A stretch of DNA of 5,348 nt from Kiloniellales bacterium (GTDB lineage Bacteria; Pseudomonadota; Alphaproteobacteria; Kiloniellales; JAKSDN01): contig JAKSDN010000308.1 of NCBI GenBank assembly GCA_022360075.1, positions 1 through 5,348 on the forward strand, given 5' to 3'. Positions 1-5,348 of this stretch are shown here, piece by piece. Position 1 is the first letter of the stretch. Every line of letters begins with the position of its first letter. A program made the translations under genes and the position numbers. A model generated the notes under the pieces. That model saw only the letters and a list, made by a program, of their open reading frames with translations, did no database searches and was not told the DNA's origin.

Positions 1-1013
1 GAGAGCATCTGGATCATCGCGCCTTCGATGCCCTGTTGGGTCGCGGTGAAGATGCCGATCGTCACGAATCCCATGTGGGCGACCGAGGAATAGGCGATCT
101 GCTTCTTCATGTCCTTCTGGGCCAGCGCCACCAGGGAAGTGTAGATCACGGCTACGATCGAGAGGCTGAATACCAGCGGCGCGAAGAACTCCGAGGCCTC
201 GGGCAGCATGGGCACGGAAAAGCGCAGGAAGCCGTAGCCGCCCATCTTCAGCAGCACGCCGGCCAGGATCACCGAGCCCGCCGTCGGCGCCTCGACATGG
301 GCGTCCGGCAGCCAGGTATGGACCGGCCACATAGGGATCTTGACCGCGAAGGAGGCGAAGAAGGCGAGCCATAGCCAGGTCTGCATGCTCGCCGGCAGGC
401 TTGTCGTCAGCAGTGTCGGAATATCCGTGGTGTCGGCCTGGAAGTAGACCGCCAGGATGGCGAGCAGCATCAGGACCGAGCCGGTCAGCGTGTAGAGGAA
501 GAACTTGAACGCGGCATAGACCCGGCGCGGCCCGCCCCACACCCCGATGATCAGGAACATCGGGATCAGCACGCCCTCGAAGAAGATGTAGAAGAGCACG
601 AAATCGAGCGCACAGAACATGCCGACCATCAAGGTCTCGAGCACCAGGAAGGCGATCATGTACTCCTTGACGCGGACTTTGATCGCATCCCAGCTCGCGA
701 TCACGCAGAGCGGGGTCAGCAGCGTGCAGAGCAGGACGAAGGGCATGGAGATGCCGTCGACGCCCATGTGGTAGGCGATCCCGAAGGCCGGCATCCAATC
801 GATGCGCTCGACCATCTGGAACTCCGCCGTGCCGCGCTCGAAATCGAACCAGATGAAGAGCGAAAGCACGAAGGTCATGAGCGAGGTCCACAGCGCGACG
901 AAACGCGCGTTGCGGGCCACGACCTCCTCTTCCCCGCGGATCGCCAGAATGAAGATCGCACCGACCAGCGGCAGGAAGGTGACAAGCGACAGTATGGGCC
1001 AGCCGAGAGTCAT
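1..1013 (-). CDS. nuoM: NADH-quinone oxidoreductase subunit M (NuoM), 3' end missing
   Basis: Antiporter-like, proton-pumping membrane subunit of complex I, in the distal membrane arm next to NuoL. The visible part is 337 complete codons from the N-terminus ([10 protein letters not shown]...); the family is usually about 500 residues, so about one third is beyond the window edge. Seen directly: Glu146 in [12 protein letters not shown] (E. coli Glu144 equivalent), Lys225 in [23 protein letters not shown] (Lys234 equivalent) and Lys256 in LLKMGGYG (Lys265 equivalent); these are known proton-channel residues of the family. The later conserved Glu (E. coli Glu407) falls outside the window. The reading is uninterrupted, with many hydrophobic membrane segments. 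The ATG is the first possible start after an in-frame stop upstream. It lies 7 nt after the nuoL stop, with a good ribosome site overlapping that stop, so it is probably translationally coupled to nuoL. Confidence 0.97.
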   Translation of the reverse strand, partial: MTLGWPILSLVTFLPLVGAIFILAIRGEEEVVARNARFVALWTSLMTFVLSLFIWFDFERGTAEFQMVERIDWMPAFGIAYHMGVDGISMPFVLLCTLLTPLCVIASWDAIKVRVKEYMIAFLVLETLMVGMFCALDFVLFYIFFEGVLIPMFLIIGVWGGPRRVYAAFKFFLYTLTGSVLMLLAILAVYFQADTTDIPTLLTTSLPASMQTWLWLAFFASFAVKIPMWPVHTWLPDAHVEAPTAGSVILAGVLLKMGGYGFLRFSVPMLPEASEFFAPLVFSLSIVAVIYTSLVALAQKDMKKQIAYSSVAHMGFVTIGIFTATQQGIEGAMIQML

Positions 1014-1019
1014 ATGCGG

Positions 1020-1025
1020 ATCACC
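1020..1025 (-). promoter_or_regulatory. Ribosome binding site of nuoM, overlapping the nuoL stop codon
   Basis: On the minus strand the bases GGTGAT sit 6 nt before the nuoM ATG and match the 16S anti-Shine-Dalgarno end (ATCACC) over six bases. The TGA stop of nuoL is inside this hexamer. Terminating ribosomes would therefore sit on the nuoM initiation site, which suggests coupled translation of the two pump subunits. The coupling is inferred. Confidence 0.6.
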
Positions 1026-2967
1026 CGAGCTGGCTCAGGACGAAGACGCTCGCCAGGACCACGACACCGATGAGCATCGCGAAGGCGTAGTGGAAGACGT
1101 AGCCGCTCTGCAGACGGCTGGCCCGGCGCGAGAGGTCGCGCGTCGCAGCGGCGATCCCGTCAGGCCCGACGCCGTCGATCAGGGCACCGTCCCCGGCGCG
1201 CCAGAAGCCGGCGCCCAGATAGCGCGCGGGCCGCACGAAGATGCGGTCGAAGAGCTCGTCGTAGTACCACTTGTTCAGCAGGAAGAGATAAAGCGGCCTG
1301 AGCCGGCTCACCACGAGGCCCGGCAGATCGGTCCGGACCATGTACATCACGTAGGCAAGCGCGATGCCGGAGACGGCCATGACCAGCGGTAGCAGCTTGA
1401 CCCAGAGCGGTACGTGGTGGGCCGCCTCGATGCTGTCGTTGCCCTCCAGCACCAGCAGCGCTTCGCGCCAGAAGCCCTCGCGACCGTCACCGACGAAAAC
1501 GTTGTAGCCCGCGATGCCGGCCAGGATCGCCCCGGCGGCCAGCACGTAGAGCGGCCAGATCATGACCTTGGGCGACTCATGAATATGCGATTGGACCTCG
1601 GGCGTCGCGCGCGATTCGCCATGGAAGGTCATGAGCAGCAGCCGCCAGGAGTAGAAGGCCGTCATGAAGGCCGCGGCGATACCCAGCCAGAAGGCCAGCA
1701 TGCCATGGCTGCTGTGCGCGCCGTAGGCCGCCTCCAGGATCACGTCCTTGGAGTAAAAGCCGGAGAGCCCGAACAGGCCCGGGATGCCGATACCCGCCAG
1801 CGACAGGCTGCCGACCCACATGAGGACGTAGGTATAGGGGATCGAACGCCACAGCCCGCCCATCTTGCGCATGTCCTGCTCGTCCGACATGGCGTGGATC
1901 ACCGAGCCCGCGCAGAGGAACAGGAGCGCCTTGAAGAAGGCGTGGGTGAAGAGATGGAACATGGCCGCGCCGTAGGCCGAGACGCCGGCGGCGAAGAACA
2001 TGTAGCCGAGCTGGCTGCAGGTCGAATAGGCGATGACCCGCTTGATATCGTTCTGGCAGAGGCCGATGGTCGCGGCGAAGAAGGCCGTGAAGGCGCCGAC
2101 GTAGGTGACCAGTTCCAGGGCGGTCGGCGCGTACTCGAACATGGGCGACAGGCGGCAGACCATGAACACGCCGGCCGTGACCATGGTCGCCGCGTGGATC
2201 AGCGCCGAGACCGGGGTCGGGCCCTCCATGGCGTCCGGCAGCCAGGTGTGCAGGCCGAACTGGGCCGATTTGCCCATGGCACCGATGAACAGCAGGATGC
2301 AAGCAATCGTGATCGCGTGGCCTTCGATGCCGAAGACCGTAATGACGTCGTCGGCCTTGCTCGGCACGGCATCGAAGGCCTGATCGAAGCCCACGGTGCC
2401 GAACAGCACGAAGCAGGCGGCGATACCGAGGGCGAAGCCGATGTCGCCGACACGATTGACCAGGAAGGCCTTGATCGCCGCCGCGCAGGCCGAGGGCCGC
2501 TCGTACCAGAAGCCGATCAACAGGTAGGAGGCGAGGCCCACGCCCTCCCAGCCGAAGAACATCTGCACGAAGTTGTCGGCGGTCACCAGCATCAGCATGA
2601 AGAAGGTGAAGATGCTGAGATAGGCGAAGAAGCGCGGGATCGACTTGTCGTGCGACATGTAGCCGATCGAATAGATGTGGATCATCGACGAGCAGACGTT
2701 GACCACGATCAGCATCACCGCCGAAAGCGTGTCGAGCCTGATCGCCCAGGAGAGCTCGAGCGTGCCGGAATCGATCCAGGTAAAGAGCTCGGTGACCCGT
2801 TCGTTGCCCTCGATCGCGACGTCGAAGAACACGAAGATCGACAGCAGGGCGGCCAGCACCATGAAGGCGCAGGTGGTGAGCTGCGCGCCGCGGTCGCCGA
2901 TCACGCGGCCGAAGAAGCCGGCGATGATCGCGCCCAGCAGCGGCAGAAAGACGATGGCGACTTCCAT
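1021..2967 (-). CDS. nuoL: NADH-quinone oxidoreductase subunit L (NuoL)
   Basis: Most distal antiporter-like proton pump of complex I, 648 residues, an integral inner-membrane protein related to Mrp antiporter subunits. Seen directly: Glu141 in [18 protein letters not shown], Asp175 in NRVGDIGF, Lys233 in [24 protein letters not shown], His258 in [12 protein letters not shown], His338, His342 and Lys346 in [16 protein letters not shown], and Lys407-Asp408 in [10 protein letters not shown]. These correspond to the E. coli proton-path residues Glu144, Asp178, Lys229, His254, His334, His338, Lys342, Lys399 and Asp400. From about residue 540 comes the C-terminal part that in known structures forms the long lateral helix ([16 protein letters not shown]), and a last membrane helix lies at about 622-645. 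Length is in the usual range. ATG 2967 is the only start available, because an in-frame TGA lies five codons upstream. It begins 7 nt after the nuoK stop, but its only GGAG touches the ATG, so initiation probably depends on coupling. Confidence 0.99.
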   Translation of the reverse strand: MEVAIVFLPLLGAIIAGFFGRVIGDRGAQLTTCAFMVLAALLSIFVFFDVAIEGNERVTELFTWIDSGTLELSWAIRLDTLSAVMLIVVNVCSSMIHIYSIGYMSHDKSIPRFFAYLSIFTFFMLMLVTADNFVQMFFGWEGVGLASYLLIGFWYERPSACAAAIKAFLVNRVGDIGFALGIAACFVLFGTVGFDQAFDAVPSKADDVITVFGIEGHAITIACILLFIGAMGKSAQFGLHTWLPDAMEGPTPVSALIHAATMVTAGVFMVCRLSPMFEYAPTALELVTYVGAFTAFFAATIGLCQNDIKRVIAYSTCSQLGYMFFAAGVSAYGAAMFHLFTHAFFKALLFLCAGSVIHAMSDEQDMRKMGGLWRSIPYTYVLMWVGSLSLAGIGIPGLFGLSGFYSKDVILEAAYGAHSSHGMLAFWLGIAAAFMTAFYSWRLLLMTFHGESRATPEVQSHIHESPKVMIWPLYVLAAGAILAGIAGYNVFVGDGREGFWREALLVLEGNDSIEAAHHVPLWVKLLPLVMAVSGIALAYVMYMVRTDLPGLVVSRLRPLYLFLLNKWYYDELFDRIFVRPARYLGAGFWRAGDGALIDGVGPDGIAAATRDLSRRASRLQSGYVFHYAFAMLIGVVVLASVFVLSQLG

Positions 2968-2974
2968 CTCCGGC

Positions 2975-3286
2975 TCAGCCCTTCATCATGTTGATGTCCT
3001 CGACCTCGATCGAGCCGCGGTTGCGGAAGTAGACCACCAGGATCGCCAGGCCGATCGCCGCCTCGGCCGCCGCCACGGTCAGCACGAACATGGCGAAGAC
3101 CTGGCCGACGAGGTCCTGGAGATGGGTCGAGAAGGCCACCAGGTTGATGTTGACCGCGAGCAGCATGAGCTCGATCGACATCAGGATGATGATGACGTTC
3201 TTGCGGTTCAGGAAGATGCCGAAGATCCCCAGTGTGAAGAGGATCGCGGCGACAGTCAGGTAGTGGGCGAGGCCGATCTCGAGCAT
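2975..3286 (-). CDS. nuoK: NADH-quinone oxidoreductase subunit K (NuoK)
   Basis: Small membrane subunit of complex I (MrpC-like, ND4L in mitochondria), 103 residues, full length for the family. Three membrane helices are visible at about 4-24, 29-52 and 61-86. The two buried glutamates needed for proton transfer are present: Glu39 in LMSIELML (E. coli Glu36) and Glu75 in [12 protein letters not shown] (E. coli Glu72). The loop with basic residues (NRKN, residues 27-30) between helices 1 and 2 is also conserved. The start ATG is only 2 nt after the nuoJ stop and the gene ends 7 nt before nuoL, so it sits in the tightest part of the operon. A GGAG lies about 12 nt before the ATG, a rather long spacing, so translation is likely coupled to nuoJ. 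NuoK works with NuoJ and NuoH to link the quinone site to the pumps. Confidence 0.99.
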   Translation of the reverse strand: MLEIGLAHYLTVAAILFTLGIFGIFLNRKNVIIILMSIELMLLAVNINLVAFSTHLQDLVGQVFAMFVLTVAAAEAAIGLAILVVYFRNRGSIEVEDINMMKG

Positions 3287-3288
3287 GG

Positions 3289-3900
3289 TCAGATCCCGCT
3301 CCGATTCGGCACTTTCTTAAGCTCGATCGCCCGGCGGCTGTCCATCGAGACCTGGCGCGAGATCGACTGCTTGCGCACGCCCTCGCGCTGGCGCAGCGTC
3401 AGCACGATCGCGCCGACCATGGCGACCAGCAGCACCAAGCCGGCGGCCTGGAAGAGGTAGACGTACTTGGTGTAGAGGACGGCGCCCAGCGCCTCGGTGT
3501 TGCTGATCTCCTCGACCGGCGGGATCGGAACGCTGGCCACGGCCGAGGCCTCCGGCGAGGCGACCCAGGCGCCGACCACCAGGGTCAGCTCGACGAGCAG
3601 GATCAGACCGATCAGCGCGCCAACCGGCAGGTACTGCAGAAAGCCTTCGCGCATCTGCGTGAAGTTGATGTCCAGCATCATGACGACGAAGAGGAACAAC
3701 ACCGCCACCGCGCCGACGTAGACGACGACCAGGATCATCGCCAGGAACTCCGCACCCATCAGCACGAAGAGCGCCGCCGAGTTGAAGAAGGCCAGAATCA
3801 GGAACAGCACCGAGTGAACGGGGTTGCGCGACGAGATCACCATCACCGCCGCGGCGATGGTCACGAACGCGAATAGATAAAAGACCAGTCCCTCAATCAT
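3289..3900 (-). CDS. nuoJ: NADH-quinone oxidoreductase subunit J (NuoJ)
   Basis: Membrane subunit of complex I (ND6 in mitochondria), 203 residues. Five hydrophobic helices are visible at roughly 4-22, 27-47, 53-77, 91-113 and 145-169. The third carries the family signature [16 protein letters not shown] (residues 61-76). Tyr61 marks the region that in solved structures forms a pi-bulge and changes conformation during turnover. Glu51 in the GAEFLA stretch just before it is typical of alphaproteobacterial and mitochondrial members, whereas E. coli has its acidic residue a few positions later. The C-terminal tail after about 170 is hydrophilic and basic, as often seen in alphaproteobacteria. 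The ATG is fixed by an in-frame TGA immediately upstream. It follows a 97-nt non-coding gap after nuoI and ends 2 nt before nuoK. Confidence 0.98.
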   Translation of the reverse strand: MIEGLVFYLFAFVTIAAAVMVISSRNPVHSVLFLILAFFNSAALFVLMGAEFLAMILVVVYVGAVAVLFLFVVMMLDINFTQMREGFLQYLPVGALIGLILLVELTLVVGAWVASPEASAVASVPIPPVEEISNTEALGAVLYTKYVYLFQAAGLVLLVAMVGAIVLTLRQREGVRKQSISRQVSMDSRRAIELKKVPNRSGI

Positions 3901-3997
3901 TCAGAAGGGCCCCTTCTTGGACGCGCCGTCCTCTTCGGTTGTTCCCCGTCCCGCCGGCCTTGGAAGCCCGGCGCCGCGCTCTTCGCTCGGAGCGCTG
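3901..3997 (-). other. nuoI-nuoJ intergenic region with several potential stem-loops
   Basis: This 97-nt gap on the transcribed strand has no ATG and no believable small gene. It holds four inverted repeats: 3976-3981/3990-3995 (6-bp arms, 8-nt loop), 3952-3957/3968-3973 (6-bp arms, 10-nt loop), 3919-3923/3927-3931 (5-bp arms, 3-nt loop), and 3903-3909/3911-3917 over the nuoJ ribosome site. None is followed by a T run, so an intrinsic terminator is not supported. In GC-rich DNA short repeats are common by chance, so only their density is suggestive. They might protect or process the message between nuoI and nuoJ. Confidence 0.45.
3903..3917 (-). promoter_or_regulatory. nuoJ ribosome binding site inside a 15-nt inverted repeat
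   Basis: The minus strand reads AGAAGGGGCCCTTCT, two perfect 7-nt arms around one base. The purine-rich arm is the only Shine-Dalgarno-like sequence for nuoJ; its AAGGGG ends 9 nt before the ATG. A hairpin would need to open the centre (5-bp arms, 5-nt loop) and would then hide the ribosome site. That would limit independent initiation of nuoJ, but the effect is inferred. Confidence 0.4.
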
Positions 3998-4486
3998 TTA
4001 CCGATAGGGCGCGTCCGCGGCAATGTTCTCTGCGATCTCCGTCTCCCAGCGGTCGCCGTTCGCCAGGAGCTTCTCCTTGTTGTAAAACAGCTCTTCGCGC
4101 GTCTCGGCGGCGAACTCGAAGTTCGGCCCCTCGACGATGGCATCGACCGGGCAGGCTTCCTGGCAGAAGCCGCAGTAGATGCACTTGGTCATGTCGATGT
4201 CGTAGCGCGTGGTGCGCCGGCTGCCGTCCTCGCGCGGCTCGGCCTCGATCGTGATCGCCTGCGCCGGACAGATCGCCTCGCAGAGCTTGCAGGCGATGCA
4301 GCGCTCCTCGCCGTTCGGATAGCGCCGCAAGGCGTGCTCGCCGCGGAAGCGCGGGCTGAGCGGACCCTTCTCGTAGGGATAGTTGAGCGTCACCTTCGGC
4401 CGGAAGAAATAGCGCAGCGTAAGCGACATGCCCGACAGGAGCTCGGTCAGCAGGAGGCTACGGGCACTGCGGTCGAAGAATCCCAT
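3998..4486 (-). CDS. nuoI: NADH-quinone oxidoreductase subunit I (NuoI), 8Fe ferredoxin-type
   Basis: Peripheral-arm subunit of complex I (TYKY in mitochondria), 162 residues, the normal length for alphaproteobacteria. It carries two [4Fe-4S] clusters, N6a and N6b, that relay electrons to cluster N2 near the quinone site. Both cysteine motifs are intact: Cys63, Cys66, Cys69 and Cys73 ([12 protein letters not shown]) and Cys102, Cys105, Cys108 and Cys112 ([12 protein letters not shown]). In this fold the fourth cysteine of each motif ligates the other cluster. The N-terminal 30 residues are amphipathic ([15 protein letters not shown]), as expected for the helix that lies on the membrane, followed by the family stretch [28 protein letters not shown]. 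No membrane-spanning helix is seen. The start ATG has GAGGT 8 nt upstream and matches the usual family N-terminus. An in-frame TAG lies five codons upstream, which rules out a longer form unless it is read through. Confidence 0.99.
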   Translation of the reverse strand: MGFFDRSARSLLLTELLSGMSLTLRYFFRPKVTLNYPYEKGPLSPRFRGEHALRRYPNGEERCIACKLCEAICPAQAITIEAEPREDGSRRTTRYDIDMTKCIYCGFCQEACPVDAIVEGPNFEFAAETREELFYNKEKLLANGDRWETEIAENIAADAPYR

Positions 4487-4494
4487 GATTCGAG

Positions 4495-4506
4495 ACCTCT
4501 AGAGGT
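4495..4506 (-). promoter_or_regulatory. nuoI ribosome binding site within a perfect 12-bp palindrome
   Basis: The sequence ACCTCTAGAGGT is identical on both strands. On the transcribed strand its right half provides GAGGT, the nuoI Shine-Dalgarno, ending 8 nt before the ATG. The TAG stop of the upstream small frame lies at its centre. In RNA it could fold only as a 4-bp stem with a CTAG loop, which is weak, or pair between two molecules. It might instead be a protein site in DNA, but no known operator is recognised. Confidence 0.5.
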
Positions 4507-4597
4507 TGTCGCCGCCGGCCGTCGCGATCGCCGGGTCCGGCGCGACGGCGCTCACCTTAGCCACCGCTGCCCCTTTGGCAAGGCCGGCCGTCGCCAT
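4499..4597 (-). CDS. Possible small Ala-rich ORF between nuoH and nuoI, 32 residues, uncertain
   Basis: An ATG frame that begins 1 nt after the nuoH TGA and ends at a TAG inside the nuoI ribosome site. The product would start MATAGLAKGAAVAK and end AIATAGGDNL; it is Ala/Gly-rich with a few basic residues and has no domain or clear membrane helix that I recognise. A weak ribosome site (GGGTG, 7 nt before the ATG) lies in the end of nuoH. About 28 of 32 codons end in G or C, as in the neighbouring genes. It is in frame with nuoI, five codons apart counting from stop to ATG, so it could also be a former N-terminal extension of NuoI cut off by the amber codon. It could equally be a chance open frame: stops are rare in GC-rich DNA, and this stretch contains a stem-loop and a direct repeat that could shape the sequence on their own. 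Confidence 0.27.
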   Translation of the reverse strand: MATAGLAKGAAVAKVSAVAPDPAIATAGGDNL

Positions 4598-4598
4598 C
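4514..4598 (-). repeat. Pair of imperfect 16-bp direct repeats bracketing the nuoH-nuoI gap
   Basis: The copies at 4583-4598 and 4514-4529 read GAT(G/C)GCGACGGCCGGC on the minus strand, with one mismatch in 16. They are 69 nt apart, exactly 23 codons, so in the small frame both encode Ala-Thr-Ala-Gly. The first copy includes the start codon of the small frame and the second overlaps the 4518-4549 stem-loop. A duplication or a slippage event could have produced them; no mobile element is recognised. Confidence 0.6.
4518..4549 (-). repeat. GC-rich stem-loop in the nuoH-nuoI gap
   Basis: Perfect 9-bp arms (GCCGTCGCG and CGCGACGGC) surround a 14-nt loop that itself contains a CCGG-AC-CCGG inner repeat. 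All but one of the arm pairs are G-C, so the RNA hairpin should be stable. It sits 31 nt before the nuoI start, and no T run follows, so it is not a standard terminator. An RNA-processing, stability or translation-control role is possible but is inferred only. Confidence 0.55.
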
Positions 4599-5348
4599 TC
4601 ACGGCACCCAGTCGAAGGCCACGAGCACGCCCGCCGTGATCACGACCCAGAGCAGCGAGAAGGGCAGAAAAACCTTCCATCCCAAGCGCATAAGCTGGTC
4701 GTAGCGATAACGCGGGAAGGTCGCGCGGACCCATAGGAAGCCGAACAGGACCAGGGCGATCTTGGCGGCGAACCAGATCGGCCCGGGAATCCAGTTGAAG
4801 GGCGCGATGTCGAACGGCGGCAGCCAGCCACCCAGGAACAGGATCGTCGTCATCGCGCTCATCAGGATCATGTTGCCGTATTCGCCGAGGAAGAAGAGCG
4901 CGAAGGTCATCGAGGAGTATTCGACGAAGAAGCCGGCGACCAGCTCCGACTCGCCTTCCGGCAGGTCGAAAGGCGAGCGATTCGTCTCGGCCAGGACCGA
5001 GATAAAGAAGATCACGAACATCGGCAGCAGCGGCACGCAGAACCAGATGTTCTTTTGTGCGAGCACGATGTCCGTCAAATTGAGCGAGCCGACGCAGAGC
5101 AGCACGGTGATGATCACGAAGCCCATCGAGACCTCGTAGGACACCATCTGCGCCGCCGAGCGCAGCGCCCCCAGGAAGGGATACTTCGAGTTCGAGGCCC
5201 AGCCGGCCATGATCACGCCGTAGACGCCGAGCGAGGAGATGGCGAAGAGGTAGAGGATGCCGCCGTTGATGTCGGCGAGCACCACGCCCTCGTCGAAGGG
5301 GATCACCGCCCAGGCGATCATCGCCAGGATGAAGGTGAGCATCGGCGC
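4599..5348 (-). CDS. nuoH: NADH-quinone oxidoreductase subunit H (NuoH), 5' end missing
   Basis: Membrane subunit of complex I (ND1 in mitochondria) that forms the base of the quinone cavity and joins the peripheral arm to the membrane arm. The frame is open to the window edge (codons GCG CCG precede the first visible ATG at 5342), and the family is about 325-350 residues, so about 95-100 N-terminal residues lie outside. That internal Met is not the start. Counting from it, the signature regions are [26 protein letters not shown] (47-72) and [28 protein letters not shown] (118-145). The second holds the acidic residues (Glu119, Glu130, Glu132, Glu141) of the conserved loop at the quinone site and E-channel, followed by [10 protein letters not shown] (150-159). 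Further hydrophobic segments and the [20 protein letters not shown] stretch (204-223) close the protein. It is the first visible gene of the set; a 112-nt gap follows before nuoI. Confidence 0.98.
   Translation of the reverse strand, partial: APMLTFILAMIAWAVIPFDEGVVLADINGGILYLFAISSLGVYGVIMAGWASNSKYPFLGALRSAAQMVSYEVSMGFVIITVLLCVGSLNLTDIVLAQKNIWFCVPLLPMFVIFFISVLAETNRSPFDLPEGESELVAGFFVEYSSMTFALFFLGEYGNMILMSAMTTILFLGGWLPPFDIAPFNWIPGPIWFAAKIALVLFGFLWVRATFPRYRYDQLMRLGWKVFLPFSLLWVVITAGVLVAFDWVP

Noticed and set aside
301..2247. Identical 17-bp word at 301-317 and 2231-2247
   Set aside because: Both copies encode the His-Thr-Trp-Leu-Pro-Asp-Ala motif shared by NuoM and NuoL. It reflects the common antiporter ancestry of the two subunits, not a mobile or regulatory repeat.
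1577..2302. 241-codon minus-strand frame inside nuoL
   Set aside because: It overlaps the conserved core of NuoL in another frame and gives a Pro/Arg/His-rich sequence without family features. NuoL itself is continuous, so it is not a frameshifted piece.
1414..2994. 526-codon open frame on the plus strand opposite nuoL
   Set aside because: The product is low in hydrophobic residues and extremely rich in Asp, Glu, His, Arg and Gly, with no recognisable domain. It mirrors the conserved nuoL gene, which explains it fully as an antisense shadow in GC-rich DNA.
2675..3460. 261-codon plus-strand frame opposite nuoL, nuoK and nuoJ
   Set aside because: It spans the junctions of three conserved opposite-strand genes and has a Ser/Thr/Met then Asp/His/Glu-rich product, a shadow pattern.
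3952..3995. Possible intrinsic terminator after nuoI
   Set aside because: Two GC-rich stems are present but no T run follows on the transcribed strand, and co-transcribed complex I genes continue downstream.
3897..4184. Two minus-strand frames (ending at 3897 and 3901) overlapping the end of nuoI and the gap
   Set aside because: They start inside nuoI in other frames, are Arg/Ser/Gly-rich and match no family. NuoI has a normal length and C-terminus, so they do not reflect a frameshift.
3917..4639. 240-codon plus-strand frame across both gaps and nuoI
   Set aside because: It runs antisense to the intact, strongly conserved nuoI and gives an Arg/Ala-rich composition typical of shadows.

Overview
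The window is an internal piece of a nuo operon, the gene cluster for respiratory complex I (proton-pumping NADH:quinone oxidoreductase, NDH-1). Every confident gene lies on the minus strand, so transcription runs from high to low coordinates: nuoH (5' end cut off by the window edge), nuoI, nuoJ, nuoK, nuoL, nuoM (3' end cut off). This is the canonical bacterial H-I-J-K-L-M order. The DNA is GC-rich. The protein sequences have an alphaproteobacterial look: the NuoI core around its two CxxCxxCxxxCP clusters, the GAEFLA...[11 protein letters not shown] stretch of NuoJ, and the NuoL length of 648 residues. A Rhodospirillales-like alphaproteobacterium is my best guess, from memory of the families and not from a search.

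Layout from high to low coordinates: nuoH fragment (4599-5348), a 112-nt gap, nuoI (3998-4486), a 97-nt gap, nuoJ (3289-3900), 2 nt, nuoK (2975-3286), 7 nt, nuoL (1021-2967), 7 nt, nuoM fragment (1-1013). Thus J-K-L-M are packed almost end to end, while nuoI, the only soluble iron-sulfur subunit here, is set apart on both sides by gaps of about 100 nt that are rich in inverted repeats. I see no terminator (no stem followed by a T run) and no convincing promoter, so one polycistronic message is the simplest reading.

Functionally, NuoI carries two [4Fe-4S] clusters that pass electrons toward the quinone site. NuoH forms much of the quinone cavity and links it to the membrane arm. NuoJ and NuoK form the next part of the proton path. 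NuoL and NuoM are antiporter-like pumps, with NuoL's long C-terminal lateral helix running along the arm. Every key charged residue that falls inside the visible parts of the subunits is present, so the complex looks functional.

The coding content is ordinary. What deserves a second look is the nuoH-nuoI gap. It holds a 32-codon Ala-rich reading frame that starts 1 nt after the nuoH stop, is in frame with nuoI, and is separated from it by one amber codon lying inside a perfect 12-bp palindrome that also carries the nuoI ribosome binding site. The same gap has a 9-bp-arm stem-loop and a 16-bp near-perfect direct repeat. These could be regulatory or could be remnant sequence. I see no mobile element, CRISPR array, tRNA or rRNA.
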